Shown piece by piece: positions 7,054-13,051 of a stretch of DNA of 13,051 nucleotides (its first letter is position 1; each line of letters begins with the position of its first letter). This stretch comes from Phascolarctobacterium_B sp045598345. Lineage in GTDB: Bacteria; Bacillota; Negativicutes; Acidaminococcales; Acidaminococcaceae. Under the pieces are notes generated by a model. That model was not told the origin of the DNA. It worked only from the letters and a program-made list of their open reading frames with translations, and did no database searches. The stretch lies in assembly GCA_045598345.1 (NCBI GenBank), contig JAZLLX010000112.1:1-13051 (forward strand). The letters run 5' to 3'. Both the position numbers and the translations under genes were made by a program.

Positions 7054-9249
7054 TTAAATTATTGATGTAGGATCCACATCAAAATATATATTCCGCAAAT
7101 CCTTGAACTCGCTTTGCATAATCTGTGCCTTAACCGAACTTAAGTCCCCGCCTTTAACCAAAACATTGAATCGGTAATAATCCCGTACCTTACCCACCAA
7201 TGCAGGAAAAGGGCCTAATATTTCTGTATTGCTTTCCGCATTTTCTTTCGTTCTCAAAAAATGTACCAAACGGTCTGCCAAATTGATGCCGTTCTGCTCC
7301 TCCCTGTCCAGCACCGTTAATTTCAACATCTGACAAAAGGGTGGATAGCGGTATTCCTTACGGTTATGCAATTCCCATGCGGCAAAGGTCTTGTAATCCT
7401 GCTTCGCCGCCTGTTGCACCACATTACTTTGGGCTTCATAGGTCTGGAAAATGACTTTCCCCGGCTTACTGCCCCTGCCGGCACGGCCTGCCGCCTGAGT
7501 CAATAAATCAAAAGTCCGCTCCCCCGCCCTATAATCCGGCAACCGCAAAGAACTGTCGGCGCTTAATACCCCAACTAAAGTGACCTTGGGAATATCATAG
7601 CCTTTGGCAACCATCTGCGTCCCCACCAAAGCGTTGTATTTCCCGCTTTTGAACTCACCCATAATTTCTTCATGGGCAAATTTGGCTCTGGTGGAATCCT
7701 GATCCATCCGCAAAGGTTTCAAGCCCTCCACAGTTCCCAGTTCTTCCTCTGCCTTTTGAGTGCCAGTACCGAAATACTTAATCCTTTTGGAATAACACTG
7801 GGGACACTCATGCGGCACAGGCAAGGTCTTGCCGCAATAATGACAACGCAAATTGTTCCCTGCCGTGTGATACACCATAGCCACTGCACAATGGTCACAC
7901 ACCACCGTATAACCGCAATCACGGCACATTACAAAGGTTGAATAACCACGCCTGTTCAACAACACAATGGCCTGTTCATCACTTCGTACTAAATTATCTA
8001 ATTCCCTTTTTAACTTACGGGAAATAACTCCATAATTCTTGTCCGCCAGTTCCTGACGCATATCCACAATTTCCACCTGTGGCAATGGTTGACCCAAAGG
8101 ACGTTTGGATAAAACCAATTCCTGATAATCACCCTTTAAAGCGTGATAATATGTTTCCAAAGAAGGGGTGGCACTTCCCAACACCAGCACCGCCCCCGCA
8201 TTTTTACATCTCTGTGCCGCCACCGTGCGGGCATCGTAGGTGGGTCTTTCTTCCTGTTTGTAACTGCTCTCGTGTTCCTCGTCTATAACGACAAGTCCAA
8301 GATTTTGAAAAGGGGCAAACACCGCACTGCGGACACCAATTAAAATTTTGGCACTGCCGTTACGCATCCTGTACCACACATCCCCCCGCTCATTGCGGCT
8401 CAACTTGGAATGGGCTACAGCAATCTGCCCCCCAAAGCGTGCCTTAAACCGGTCAACTAATTGTGTGGTCAAAGCAATCTCCGGCACAAGAATCAAAACC
8501 TGTTTGCCCTCTTGCAATGCCTCAGCCGTTACCCGGAGATATACTTCTGTCTTGCCGCTGCCCGTAATCCCCCGCAACAAATAAGTGTCTGCTTTTTTAG
8601 CAATAAGAGAATTGGTTATACATTCCACCGCCCGGCGCTGCTCATCCGTGAGAACTATGTCCTCATCCCTTCCCGTCTTGTGGGCGTAAGAATCCCTAAG
8701 AATTCTTTTTCCCGACACAGCCGCCTGCCCCTTTTCCACCAGAACACGAAGAATTGCCTGACTGATTCCCTGTTCTGCCAATTCATTGGCAGTCAAAGGG
8801 GTCTGACTGCCGGCCAAAATTTCCAAAGCGAGCATCTGTGCTTTTGCCCTGTTATTGCCATACGCCAAAACACTTCTGCCTTTCGCTGTAATGGCATAGG
8901 CAAAAACCGTTTTTTCCCTCATCTTCACAGATGTCCTGCCCGGAACAAACAACCGCATGGCCTCCGCCAAAGAACACATATAGTATTCCGCCAACCATTT
9001 TGCCGTGTTAAGCATTTCGGCATCAAACCAAGGTTCATTACCCAAAACCTGTTGCACCGGCTTTAATTTTTCCACCGCAACAGGTGTGACCACACGCCTT
9101 ACAACAAACCCCTCAACAGTTTGATTGCCAAAATTTACCACGCACCGCCAGCCCACATCCAAATAACCGAACTCCTCCGGCACCGTGTAAGTATATTGAC
9201 GGAAAAGATTTTTTATAGGTAAATTAATGGCGACATCTACACAAAACAT
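7054..9249 (-). CDS. priA: Primosomal protein N' (replication restart helicase PriA)
   Basis: Superfamily 2 3'-5' DNA helicase that recognises stalled forks and starts primosome loading. From the ATG at 9249 it has 731 residues; TTG codons at 9255 and 9261 are alternative starts without a better ribosome site. Order of parts: N-terminal DNA-binding domain (INLPIKNLFRQYTYTVP near the start), helicase with Walker A GITGSGKT at 227-234, DEEH at 323-326 and GSAT at 358-361, then a zinc region with eight cysteines (442, 445, 451, 454, 469, 472, 482, 485), and motif VI QAAGRAGR at 585-592. All key residues are present. Its start lies inside the end of brnQ (26 bp overlap from the ATG). Confidence 0.96.
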   Translation of the reverse strand: MFCVDVAINLPIKNLFRQYTYTVPEEFGYLDVGWRCVVNFGNQTVEGFVVRRVVTPVAVEKLKPVQQVLGNEPWFDAEMLNTAKWLAEYYMCSLAEAMRLFVPGRTSVKMREKTVFAYAITAKGRSVLAYGNNRAKAQMLALEILAGSQTPLTANELAEQGISQAILRVLVEKGQAAVSGKRILRDSYAHKTGRDEDIVLTDEQRRAVECITNSLIAKKADTYLLRGITGSGKTEVYLRVTAEALQEGKQVLILVPEIALTTQLVDRFKARFGGQIAVAHSKLSRNERGDVWYRMRNGSAKILIGVRSAVFAPFQNLGLVVIDEEHESSYKQEERPTYDARTVAAQRCKNAGAVLVLGSATPSLETYYHALKGDYQELVLSKRPLGQPLPQVEIVDMRQELADKNYGVISRKLKRELDNLVRSDEQAIVLLNRRGYSTFVMCRDCGYTVVCDHCAVAMVYHTAGNNLRCHYCGKTLPVPHECPQCYSKRIKYFGTGTQKAEEELGTVEGLKPLRMDQDSTRAKFAHEEIMGEFKSGKYNALVGTQMVAKGYDIPKVTLVGVLSADSSLRLPDYRAGERTFDLLTQAAGRAGRGSKPGKVIFQTYEAQSNVVQQAAKQDYKTFAAWELHNRKEYRYPPFCQMLKLTVLDREEQNGINLADRLVHFLRTKENAESNTEILGPFPALVGKVRDYYRFNVLVKGGDLSSVKAQIMQSEFKDLRNIYFDVDPTSII

Positions 9250-10525
9250 CTGCAAACCCAATTAAAGTGCCTGCCACCGCCGGCACTACCCAACCCAATC
9301 CCATGTCATAGAAGGGCAACCAACTGAAGCAGGAAGCAAAAACCTTAATCCCCATACAGCAAAATCCGTCATTGATTGCCACCAAAGTGGTCAGCCACAA
9401 AGCCCCACGGAAAACGTTCTCGTTGCGACGGAACAAACTTGGGAAAATATTGAGCAAAATCATTACAATAATGATGGGATACAACATTACCAGCATAGGA
9501 ATACTGTATTTGATGATATTGCTTAAACCGAAATTGGCCACCACCGTGCTGAAAATAATAATCGCAACGGCTATCTTCCTGTAACTAAATTTTTCACCCA
9601 TAAAACTCTGAAAATATGAGGAAATACTGGTAACCAGTCCCACGCTGGTGGTAATGCATGCCAAAAAGAAAGTCATGGCAATAATCACTGCACCGAAAGA
9701 ACCGAAATAACTGTATGTAACCTTTTGTACCAGCACTGCACCATTGTCAACCATCCCCAGTGCCGACACGCTCTGTGCCCCCACATAACTGAGTGCCGCA
9801 TAAATCACGGTTAAAGCAATACCAGCAATTATGCCGGCAAGAACAGTGGACTTTTGTAATTGACTTTCCGACTGAATTCCCAAATCCTGAATAGCCGCCA
9901 CTACTGCCGCACCAAAAAGCAGTGAGCAGAGGGCATCCATCGTGTTATAACCTTCAAACACACCTTTAACCAAAGGAGCCGCCGCATAGGAATCAGTCAC
10001 CTTGCCGATAGCCCCCATAGGGCTGCTGACTACCGCCACCACCAGAACCACCAGCAACAGCAAAAGCAGGGGGGCCATCAATTTGCCGCACACATCAAGA
10101 ATACGGCTGGGTTTCATAACCATCCACAGTGTCATCAGAAAATAAATTACGGAATAAGCCAAAAGCCCCCAGACCTCCGTATCAGGACTCAGCAAGGGCA
10201 GAAAACCCACGCTGAAAGAAGTGGCACAAGTACGGGGAATGGCAAAAAGCGGTCCGATGCTCAAAGCGCAAAGAACAATCACTGCCCGGGAAAACATTTT
10301 TCCTGCGGGCATCCCCACCTCGTCAGGATGACGGAAATGGTTAACCGCCATGGCAAAAACACCCAGCACGGGCAAACCCACGCCGCTCAAACAAAAACCG
10401 ATGGTTGCGGGTGTAATGCTGTCACCTGCCATCTGTCCCAAAATAGGCGGAAAAATCAGGTTTCCTGCACCGAAAAAGAATGAAAACAACATCAGACCAA
10501 TGGGCAATATCTTGCTCAAACTCAT
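9224..10525 (-). CDS. brnQ: Branched-chain amino acid carrier, LIVCS family (BrnQ)
   Basis: Integral membrane protein expected to import Leu, Ile and Val driven by a sodium or proton gradient. 433 residues, the usual family length. The N-terminus LPIGLMLFSFFFGAGNLIFP is the family signature, and about twelve hydrophobic segments follow through the protein. The start is preceded by GAGGAGGA at 10531-10538 with a 5-base gap. It is 20 bp downstream of tyrS with no terminator between, and its 3' end overlaps priA. There is no obvious functional tie to either neighbour, so its place here looks like a lineage-specific insertion ahead of the priA operon. Exact substrate and coupling ion are inferred from family only. 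Confidence 0.94.
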   Translation of the reverse strand: MSLSKILPIGLMLFSFFFGAGNLIFPPILGQMAGDSITPATIGFCLSGVGLPVLGVFAMAVNHFRHPDEVGMPAGKMFSRAVIVLCALSIGPLFAIPRTCATSFSVGFLPLLSPDTEVWGLLAYSVIYFLMTLWMVMKPSRILDVCGKLMAPLLLLLLVVLVVAVVSSPMGAIGKVTDSYAAAPLVKGVFEGYNTMDALCSLLFGAAVVAAIQDLGIQSESQLQKSTVLAGIIAGIALTVIYAALSYVGAQSVSALGMVDNGAVLVQKVTYSYFGSFGAVIIAMTFFLACITTSVGLVTSISSYFQSFMGEKFSYRKIAVAIIIFSTVVANFGLSNIIKYSIPMLVMLYPIIIVMILLNIFPSLFRRNENVFRGALWLTTLVAINDGFCCMGIKVFASCFSWLPFYDMGLGWVVPAVAGTLIGFADVLCRCRH

Positions 10526-10545
10526 TTTGCTCCTCCTCGTAACAA

Positions 10546-11766
10546 TTATTTATTCAAAACCAGACGGTAATATTTCTTCTTGCCCTTGCGGACAAGCACA
10601 CCCCCATCCACAAACAAATCCTTTGACAATTTTTGCATAGCATCCGTCACCGGGGCATCGTTCACATAAAGCCCGCCCTGAGCAATCATCTGCCTTGCCT
10701 CACGCTTGGAAGTGAATATCTTGTTCACCACCAGAAAATCTGTCAAAAGACCGTCAATCTCATTTTCCGCCACATTCAAAGTCGGCACATTGTCCAAAGC
10801 CCCTGCCCCTCCGAACAAGGCCTCTGCCGCCTCCTGTGCCTTCTTTGCCTCTTCCTCGCCATGAACCAATTTGGTGACCTCAAATGCCAGCACTTTCTTC
10901 GCCTCGTTAATGGCGGCATCCTGCAATGCCCCCAAACGATTAACCTCATCCATAGGCAGGAAAGTCAAAAGTGCCAGACAATTCTTCACATCCGCATCCG
11001 CCACATTCCGCCAATATTGATAGAAATCATAAGGACTGGTTTTTTCCTTGTCCAACCACAATGCACCCCCAACGGTCTTACCCATCTTTTCGCCGGTGGA
11101 TGTTGTCAGCAAACGGTTGGTCATGCAATAAGCATTCTTGCCGGACTTACGTCGCACCAGTTCCACACCAGCAATCATATTGCTCCACTGGTCATCCCCG
11201 CCCAGTTCCATAACGCAGTTGTACTTTTTGTTCAAAGTGTAGAAATCATACGCCTGCATAATCATATAGTTAAACTCAAAGAAAGTAAGCCCCTTCTCCC
11301 AACGCTTTTTGAAACACTCCGCCGTCAGCATCCTGTTCACCGTGAAATGAGTACCCACCTCACGGAGCAAATCCACATAGTTCAACTTTAACAGCCAGTC
11401 CGCATTATTCACCATAGTGGCTTTCCCGTCACCAAAATCAATGAAACGGCTCATCTGCTTTTTGAAGCACTCAATATTGTGACTGATAAATTTCGGTGTC
11501 AGCATCTGCCGCATGGAATCCTTGCCGCTGGGGTCCCCCACCATACCCGTACCGCCGCCGAAAAGGCAGATGGGATGATGCCCTGCCCTTTGCATATGTG
11601 CCATAACCATCATGGCAATGAAATGCCCCACATGCAAACTGTCCGCAGTCGGGTCAAACCCAATATAAAAGGTTATCTTCTCCTTTTCCAAAAGTTCTTT
11701 AATCTCATCCTCATGGCTCAACTGTGCCAAATAACCACGCTCTTTCAGCGTATCATAAACAGACAT
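10546..11766 (-). CDS. tyrS: Tyrosyl-tRNA synthetase TyrS
   Basis: Class I synthetase charging tRNA-Tyr with tyrosine in the cytoplasm. 406 residues. HVGH at 45-48 is the HIGH signature and KMGKT at 227-231 is the KMSKS-type loop. The tyrosine pocket region includes QAYDF (171-175) and GGDDQW (189-194). A C-terminal S4 RNA-binding domain occupies about 335-406 (TSKREARQMI, then GGLYVND). The start ATG at 11766 has a very strong site GGAGGAGAG at 11768-11776. A promoter-like TTGTTT-17-TATAAT lies at 11808-11836, giving a leader of only about 35 bases, too short for a T-box. brnQ follows 20 bp downstream. Confidence 0.97.
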   Translation of the reverse strand: MSVYDTLKERGYLAQLSHEDEIKELLEKEKITFYIGFDPTADSLHVGHFIAMMVMAHMQRAGHHPICLFGGGTGMVGDPSGKDSMRQMLTPKFISHNIECFKKQMSRFIDFGDGKATMVNNADWLLKLNYVDLLREVGTHFTVNRMLTAECFKKRWEKGLTFFEFNYMIMQAYDFYTLNKKYNCVMELGGDDQWSNMIAGVELVRRKSGKNAYCMTNRLLTTSTGEKMGKTVGGALWLDKEKTSPYDFYQYWRNVADADVKNCLALLTFLPMDEVNRLGALQDAAINEAKKVLAFEVTKLVHGEEEAKKAQEAAEALFGGAGALDNVPTLNVAENEIDGLLTDFLVVNKIFTSKREARQMIAQGGLYVNDAPVTDAMQKLSKDLFVDGGVLVRKGKKKYYRLVLNK

Positions 11767-11807
11767 ACTCTCCTCCAGTGTATTGAACTCATTTTTATTG
11801 AACTTAT

Positions 11808-11836
11808 ATTATATATAAAAAAGCGAAAAAAAACAA
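11808..11836 (-). promoter_or_regulatory. Probable promoter for tyrS and the downstream operon
   Basis: On the minus strand a TTGTTT -35 (11831-11836) and a perfect TATAAT -10 (11808-11813) are 17 bp apart in an A/T-rich region. Transcription would start near 11800. It is divergent from, and close to, the promoter at 11854-11882. Confidence 0.65.
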
Positions 11837-11853
11837 GATTATACATTGAAATC

Positions 11854-11882
11854 TTGACGAAGACACAAGTGTGATTTATAAT
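11854..11882 (+). promoter_or_regulatory. Promoter for the small DnaA-domain-I-like gene
   Basis: TTGACG (11854-11859) and TATAAT (11877-11882) are 17 bp apart. The spacer contains the inverted sequence ACACAAGTGT (11863-11872), which could be an operator. The gene's ATG is 33 bp downstream of the -10 box. Confidence 0.8.
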
Positions 11883-11903
11883 ATAGGCACTAAAACATTG
11901 CAA

Positions 11904-11909
11904 AAGGAG
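11904..11909 (+). promoter_or_regulatory. Ribosome binding site fixing the start at 11916
   Basis: AAGGAG six bases before the ATG at 11916. An in-frame GTG at 11871 overlaps the promoter and cannot be the real start. Confidence 0.8.
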
Positions 11910-11915
11910 ATAAAA

Positions 11916-12251
11916 ATGCGTGACGATTTGGTAGTGCCCGGCGAGGGTGAGGAGAACTTTGTCCTGGCAAGGGATGCGGCGGTGGTAACCGTACCTTTCA
12001 GCCCTTTGGAAAAAAGAATGCAAAAAGAAAAACCGGCGGTATTTGAAAAACTGGTGGAATTGAAAGAAGTGATGGGGAAAGAAAAATTCAAACGCCTCAT
12101 CAGCAAAATTCACAATATCAACTATGCGGACACAAGAATGCTCATCGTGGCGGAAAGCGAACTGCACCGCACCAATTTGGAGCGGGAAGCGCTGAAGGAT
12201 TTGGCAAAGGTCTTCAAAGTGGATAATATCCGCATCGTAACCCAAGGTTAA
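11916..12251 (+). CDS. Small protein resembling a free-standing DnaA N-terminal domain (domain I)
   Basis: 111 residues, soluble and charged, with no membrane segment. Residues about 41-108 align by eye with DnaA domain I: an initial helix, then KEKFKRLISKI where DnaA has KPSFETWM, a strand pair around TRMLIVAESEL where DnaA has TLTITAPNEF, a long helix (REALKDLAKVF) and a final strand IRIV. The first 40 residues are a separate acidic or extended tail. There is no AAA+ or DNA-binding DnaA portion, so this is not DnaA itself. In DnaA, domain I handles self-association and contacts with the helicase and with regulators. A role as partner or competitor in replication initiation is therefore conceivable, but is inference. 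It has its own promoter and ribosome site and no terminator before the tRNA promoter. The fold call is moderate; a hypothetical protein is the fallback. Confidence 0.6.
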   Translation: MRDDLVVPGEGEENFVLARDAAVVTVPFSPLEKRMQKEKPAVFEKLVELKEVMGKEKFKRLISKIHNINYADTRMLIVAESELHRTNLEREALKDLAKVFKVDNIRIVTQG

Positions 12252-12257
12252 AAATTC

Positions 12258-12287
12258 TTGACAAGAACGGTATGTTCGGTCTATAAT
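12258..12287 (+). promoter_or_regulatory. Strong promoter of tRNA-Pro
   Basis: Perfect TTGACA (12258-12263) and perfect TATAAT (12282-12287) separated by 18 bp. The -10 box ends 16 bp before the mature tRNA. The -35 begins 6 bp after the stop codon of the preceding gene. Confidence 0.85.
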
Positions 12288-12303
12288 ATGCACTTGTGTA
12301 TGT

Positions 12304-12380
12304 CGGGGCGTGGCTCAGTTTGGTAGAGCGCTTGCTTCGGGAGTAAGAGGCCGTGGGTTCGAATCCCGCCGCCCCGACCA
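12304..12380 (+). tRNA. tRNA-Pro (anticodon CGG)
   Basis: Complete 77-base cloverleaf. The acceptor stem CGGGGCG pairs perfectly with CGCCCCG. D-stem is GCTC/GAGC. The anticodon stem CTTGC/GTAAG encloses the loop TTCGGGA, so the anticodon is CGG, reading CCG codons. The T-arm is GTGGG-TTCGAAT-CCCGC. C1:G72 and A73 with anticodon G35 G36 match bacterial proline identity. The 3' CCA is encoded. It is transcribed alone or with read-through from the upstream gene, and ends at the terminator 11 bp downstream. Confidence 0.98.
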
Positions 12381-12390
12381 ATTAAAATGC

Positions 12391-12416
12391 AAAAGACGGC
12401 TTGTGCCGTCTTTTTT
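12391..12416 (+). terminator. Intrinsic terminator after tRNA-Pro, probably bidirectional
   Basis: A 10 bp stem AAAAGACGGC/GCCGTCTTTT with a TTGT loop, followed by more T (six T in total). On the minus strand the same stem also ends in a four-T run, so it may also stop the convergent ATPase gene. Confidence 0.9.
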
Positions 12417-12446
12417 AATGCGAAATTCGCAATGCGTAATGCGTAG
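12416..12446. repeat. Second copy of the AATGCGTAAT-type repeat, inverted
   Basis: A 25-base core at 12416-12440 is the reverse complement of 3787-3811 with one mismatch. It contains the palindrome TGCGAA-A-TTCGCA (12419-12431). It starts at the end of the tRNA terminator and lies in the gap before the convergent ATPase gene. Confidence 0.75.
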
Positions 12447-12474
12447 TTATGGTAAGAACAAATTGGGATTAAAA

Positions 12475-13051
12475 TTAATCTTTCAGGCAGCCAATCGGCA
12501 CAATATGAATTCCATCAGGACGAGTATAAGCATATTCCCCCGTACCAGTCAGAACCATTTTGAAGGACGGCTCCCCCATTTTTCCCGTATCAATTTTACT
12601 TGCTAATTTGTTTAATGTTTTCGCCGCCATTTCAATATTATCTGCACCCCCAAGTTTTATTTCCGCAAAACCATATTTCCCATTATGCAAATGAATAACC
12701 GCATCACATTCCAGACCATTGGCATCCCTGTAATGATAAACTTCCCCATCAATAACTTCAGCAAACACCCGCAAATCCCGAACACAAAGATTTTCAAACA
12801 ATATCCCCATTGTATTCAAATCATTGAGCAAATCGCCCGGACCAATCCGCAGTGCCGCCACCGCTATTGACGGATCTACAAAGTATCTTGTATCCGTAGT
12901 CCGTATAGCCGTCCTTGACCTTAAATTAACATTCCATGCCGGGCTGTCCTCTATAACAAAAATTTTCTTCAATGCCTCCACGTAACCGGTCACAGTTATA
13001 TTGGACAATGTACTTGAATCATTGGCCACCATATCACTTATCAATTCTGAA
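12475..13051 (-). CDS. AAA family ATPase with DUF4143 domain (C-terminal part; 5' end beyond the right edge)
   Basis: The visible 191 residues are the C-terminal part of a two-domain protein: an N-terminal AAA ATPase (outside the window) followed by DUF4143. Recognisable stretches are VTGYVEALKKIFVIEDSPAW, the DTRYFVDPSIA segment, MGILFENLCVRDLRV and the final PDGIHIVPIGCLKD. The segment ECDAVI followed by FAEIKLGG (about residues 114-134 of the visible part) has the D-x(n)-ExK spacing of PD-(D/E)XK nuclease-like folds. No start exists at the window edge: the TTG at 13042-13044 is an internal Leu codon and the frame continues to 13051. Full-length relatives are usually a little over 400 residues. 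Function of this family is not established; it is patchily distributed and often an accessory gene. It is convergent with tRNA-Pro. Confidence 0.88.
   Translation of the reverse strand, partial: SELISDMVANDSSTLSNITVTGYVEALKKIFVIEDSPAWNVNLRSRTAIRTTDTRYFVDPSIAVAALRIGPGDLLNDLNTMGILFENLCVRDLRVFAEVIDGEVYHYRDANGLECDAVIHLHNGKYGFAEIKLGGADNIEMAAKTLNKLASKIDTGKMGEPSFKMVLTGTGEYAYTRPDGIHIVPIGCLKD

Noticed and set aside
12265..12277. Possible LexA (SOS) box GAAC-GGTAT-GTTC in the tRNA-Pro promoter spacer
   Set aside because: The Gram-positive LexA site has four bases between GAAC and GTTC; here there are five and the flanks do not fit.
11745..12293. A 182-codon minus-strand open frame opposite the small plus-strand gene
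   Set aside because: It crosses both divergent promoters and the tyrS start, is Phe/His-rich, and has no ribosome site. The plus-strand gene has promoter, ribosome site and domain similarity.
12310..12606. Plus-strand open frame starting inside the tRNA
   Set aside because: It runs through the tRNA, the terminator and the antisense of the ATPase gene; this is a tRNA-derived artefact frame.

Overview
The window reads as chromosomal DNA of a low-to-mid G+C member of the Bacillota. The gene order priA, def, fmt, rsmB, rlmN, prpC, prkC is the same as in Bacillus subtilis, and a DUF116 gene sits between fmt and rsmB as is common in Clostridia and Negativicutes. The protein sequences feel closest to gut Negativicutes, but the exact group cannot be fixed by eye.

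Layout: almost everything is on the minus strand, so the biological order runs right to left. tyrS (tyrosyl-tRNA synthetase) has its own promoter near 11808-11836. It is followed by brnQ (branched-chain amino acid carrier), priA (replication restart helicase), def (peptide deformylase), fmt (Met-tRNA formyltransferase), a DUF116 protein and rsmB (16S rRNA m5C967 methyltransferase). Gaps are 20 bp or less, or the genes overlap, so this looks like one long transcription unit. A 314 bp non-coding stretch (3488-3801), full of repeats and small hairpins, separates it from rlmN, prpC (PP2C phosphatase) and prkC (PASTA Ser/Thr kinase), which overlap one another. prkC covers positions 1-1708 and runs off the left edge; it has no stop codon inside the window.

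To the right of tyrS lies a divergent plus-strand segment. It holds a small gene (11916-12251) whose product resembles a free-standing DnaA domain I, then a tRNA-Pro(CGG) gene with a near-consensus promoter and a strong intrinsic terminator. A convergent minus-strand gene for an AAA ATPase/DUF4143 protein runs off the right edge.

Together the operon links translation initiation (formylation by Fmt, deformylation by Def), rRNA modification (RsmB, RlmN), replication restart (PriA) and the envelope-sensing kinase/phosphatase pair (PrkC/PrpC). It is mostly a conserved housekeeping region and I see no clear new defence or mobile system. The points most worth a second look are: the kinase, which lacks both the RD arginine and the usual activation-loop threonines; the solitary DnaA-domain-I-like protein; the cysteine-rich DUF116 protein; and the dispersed repeat, one copy of which supplies the stop codon of rsmB while an inverted copy lies beside the tRNA-Pro terminator.
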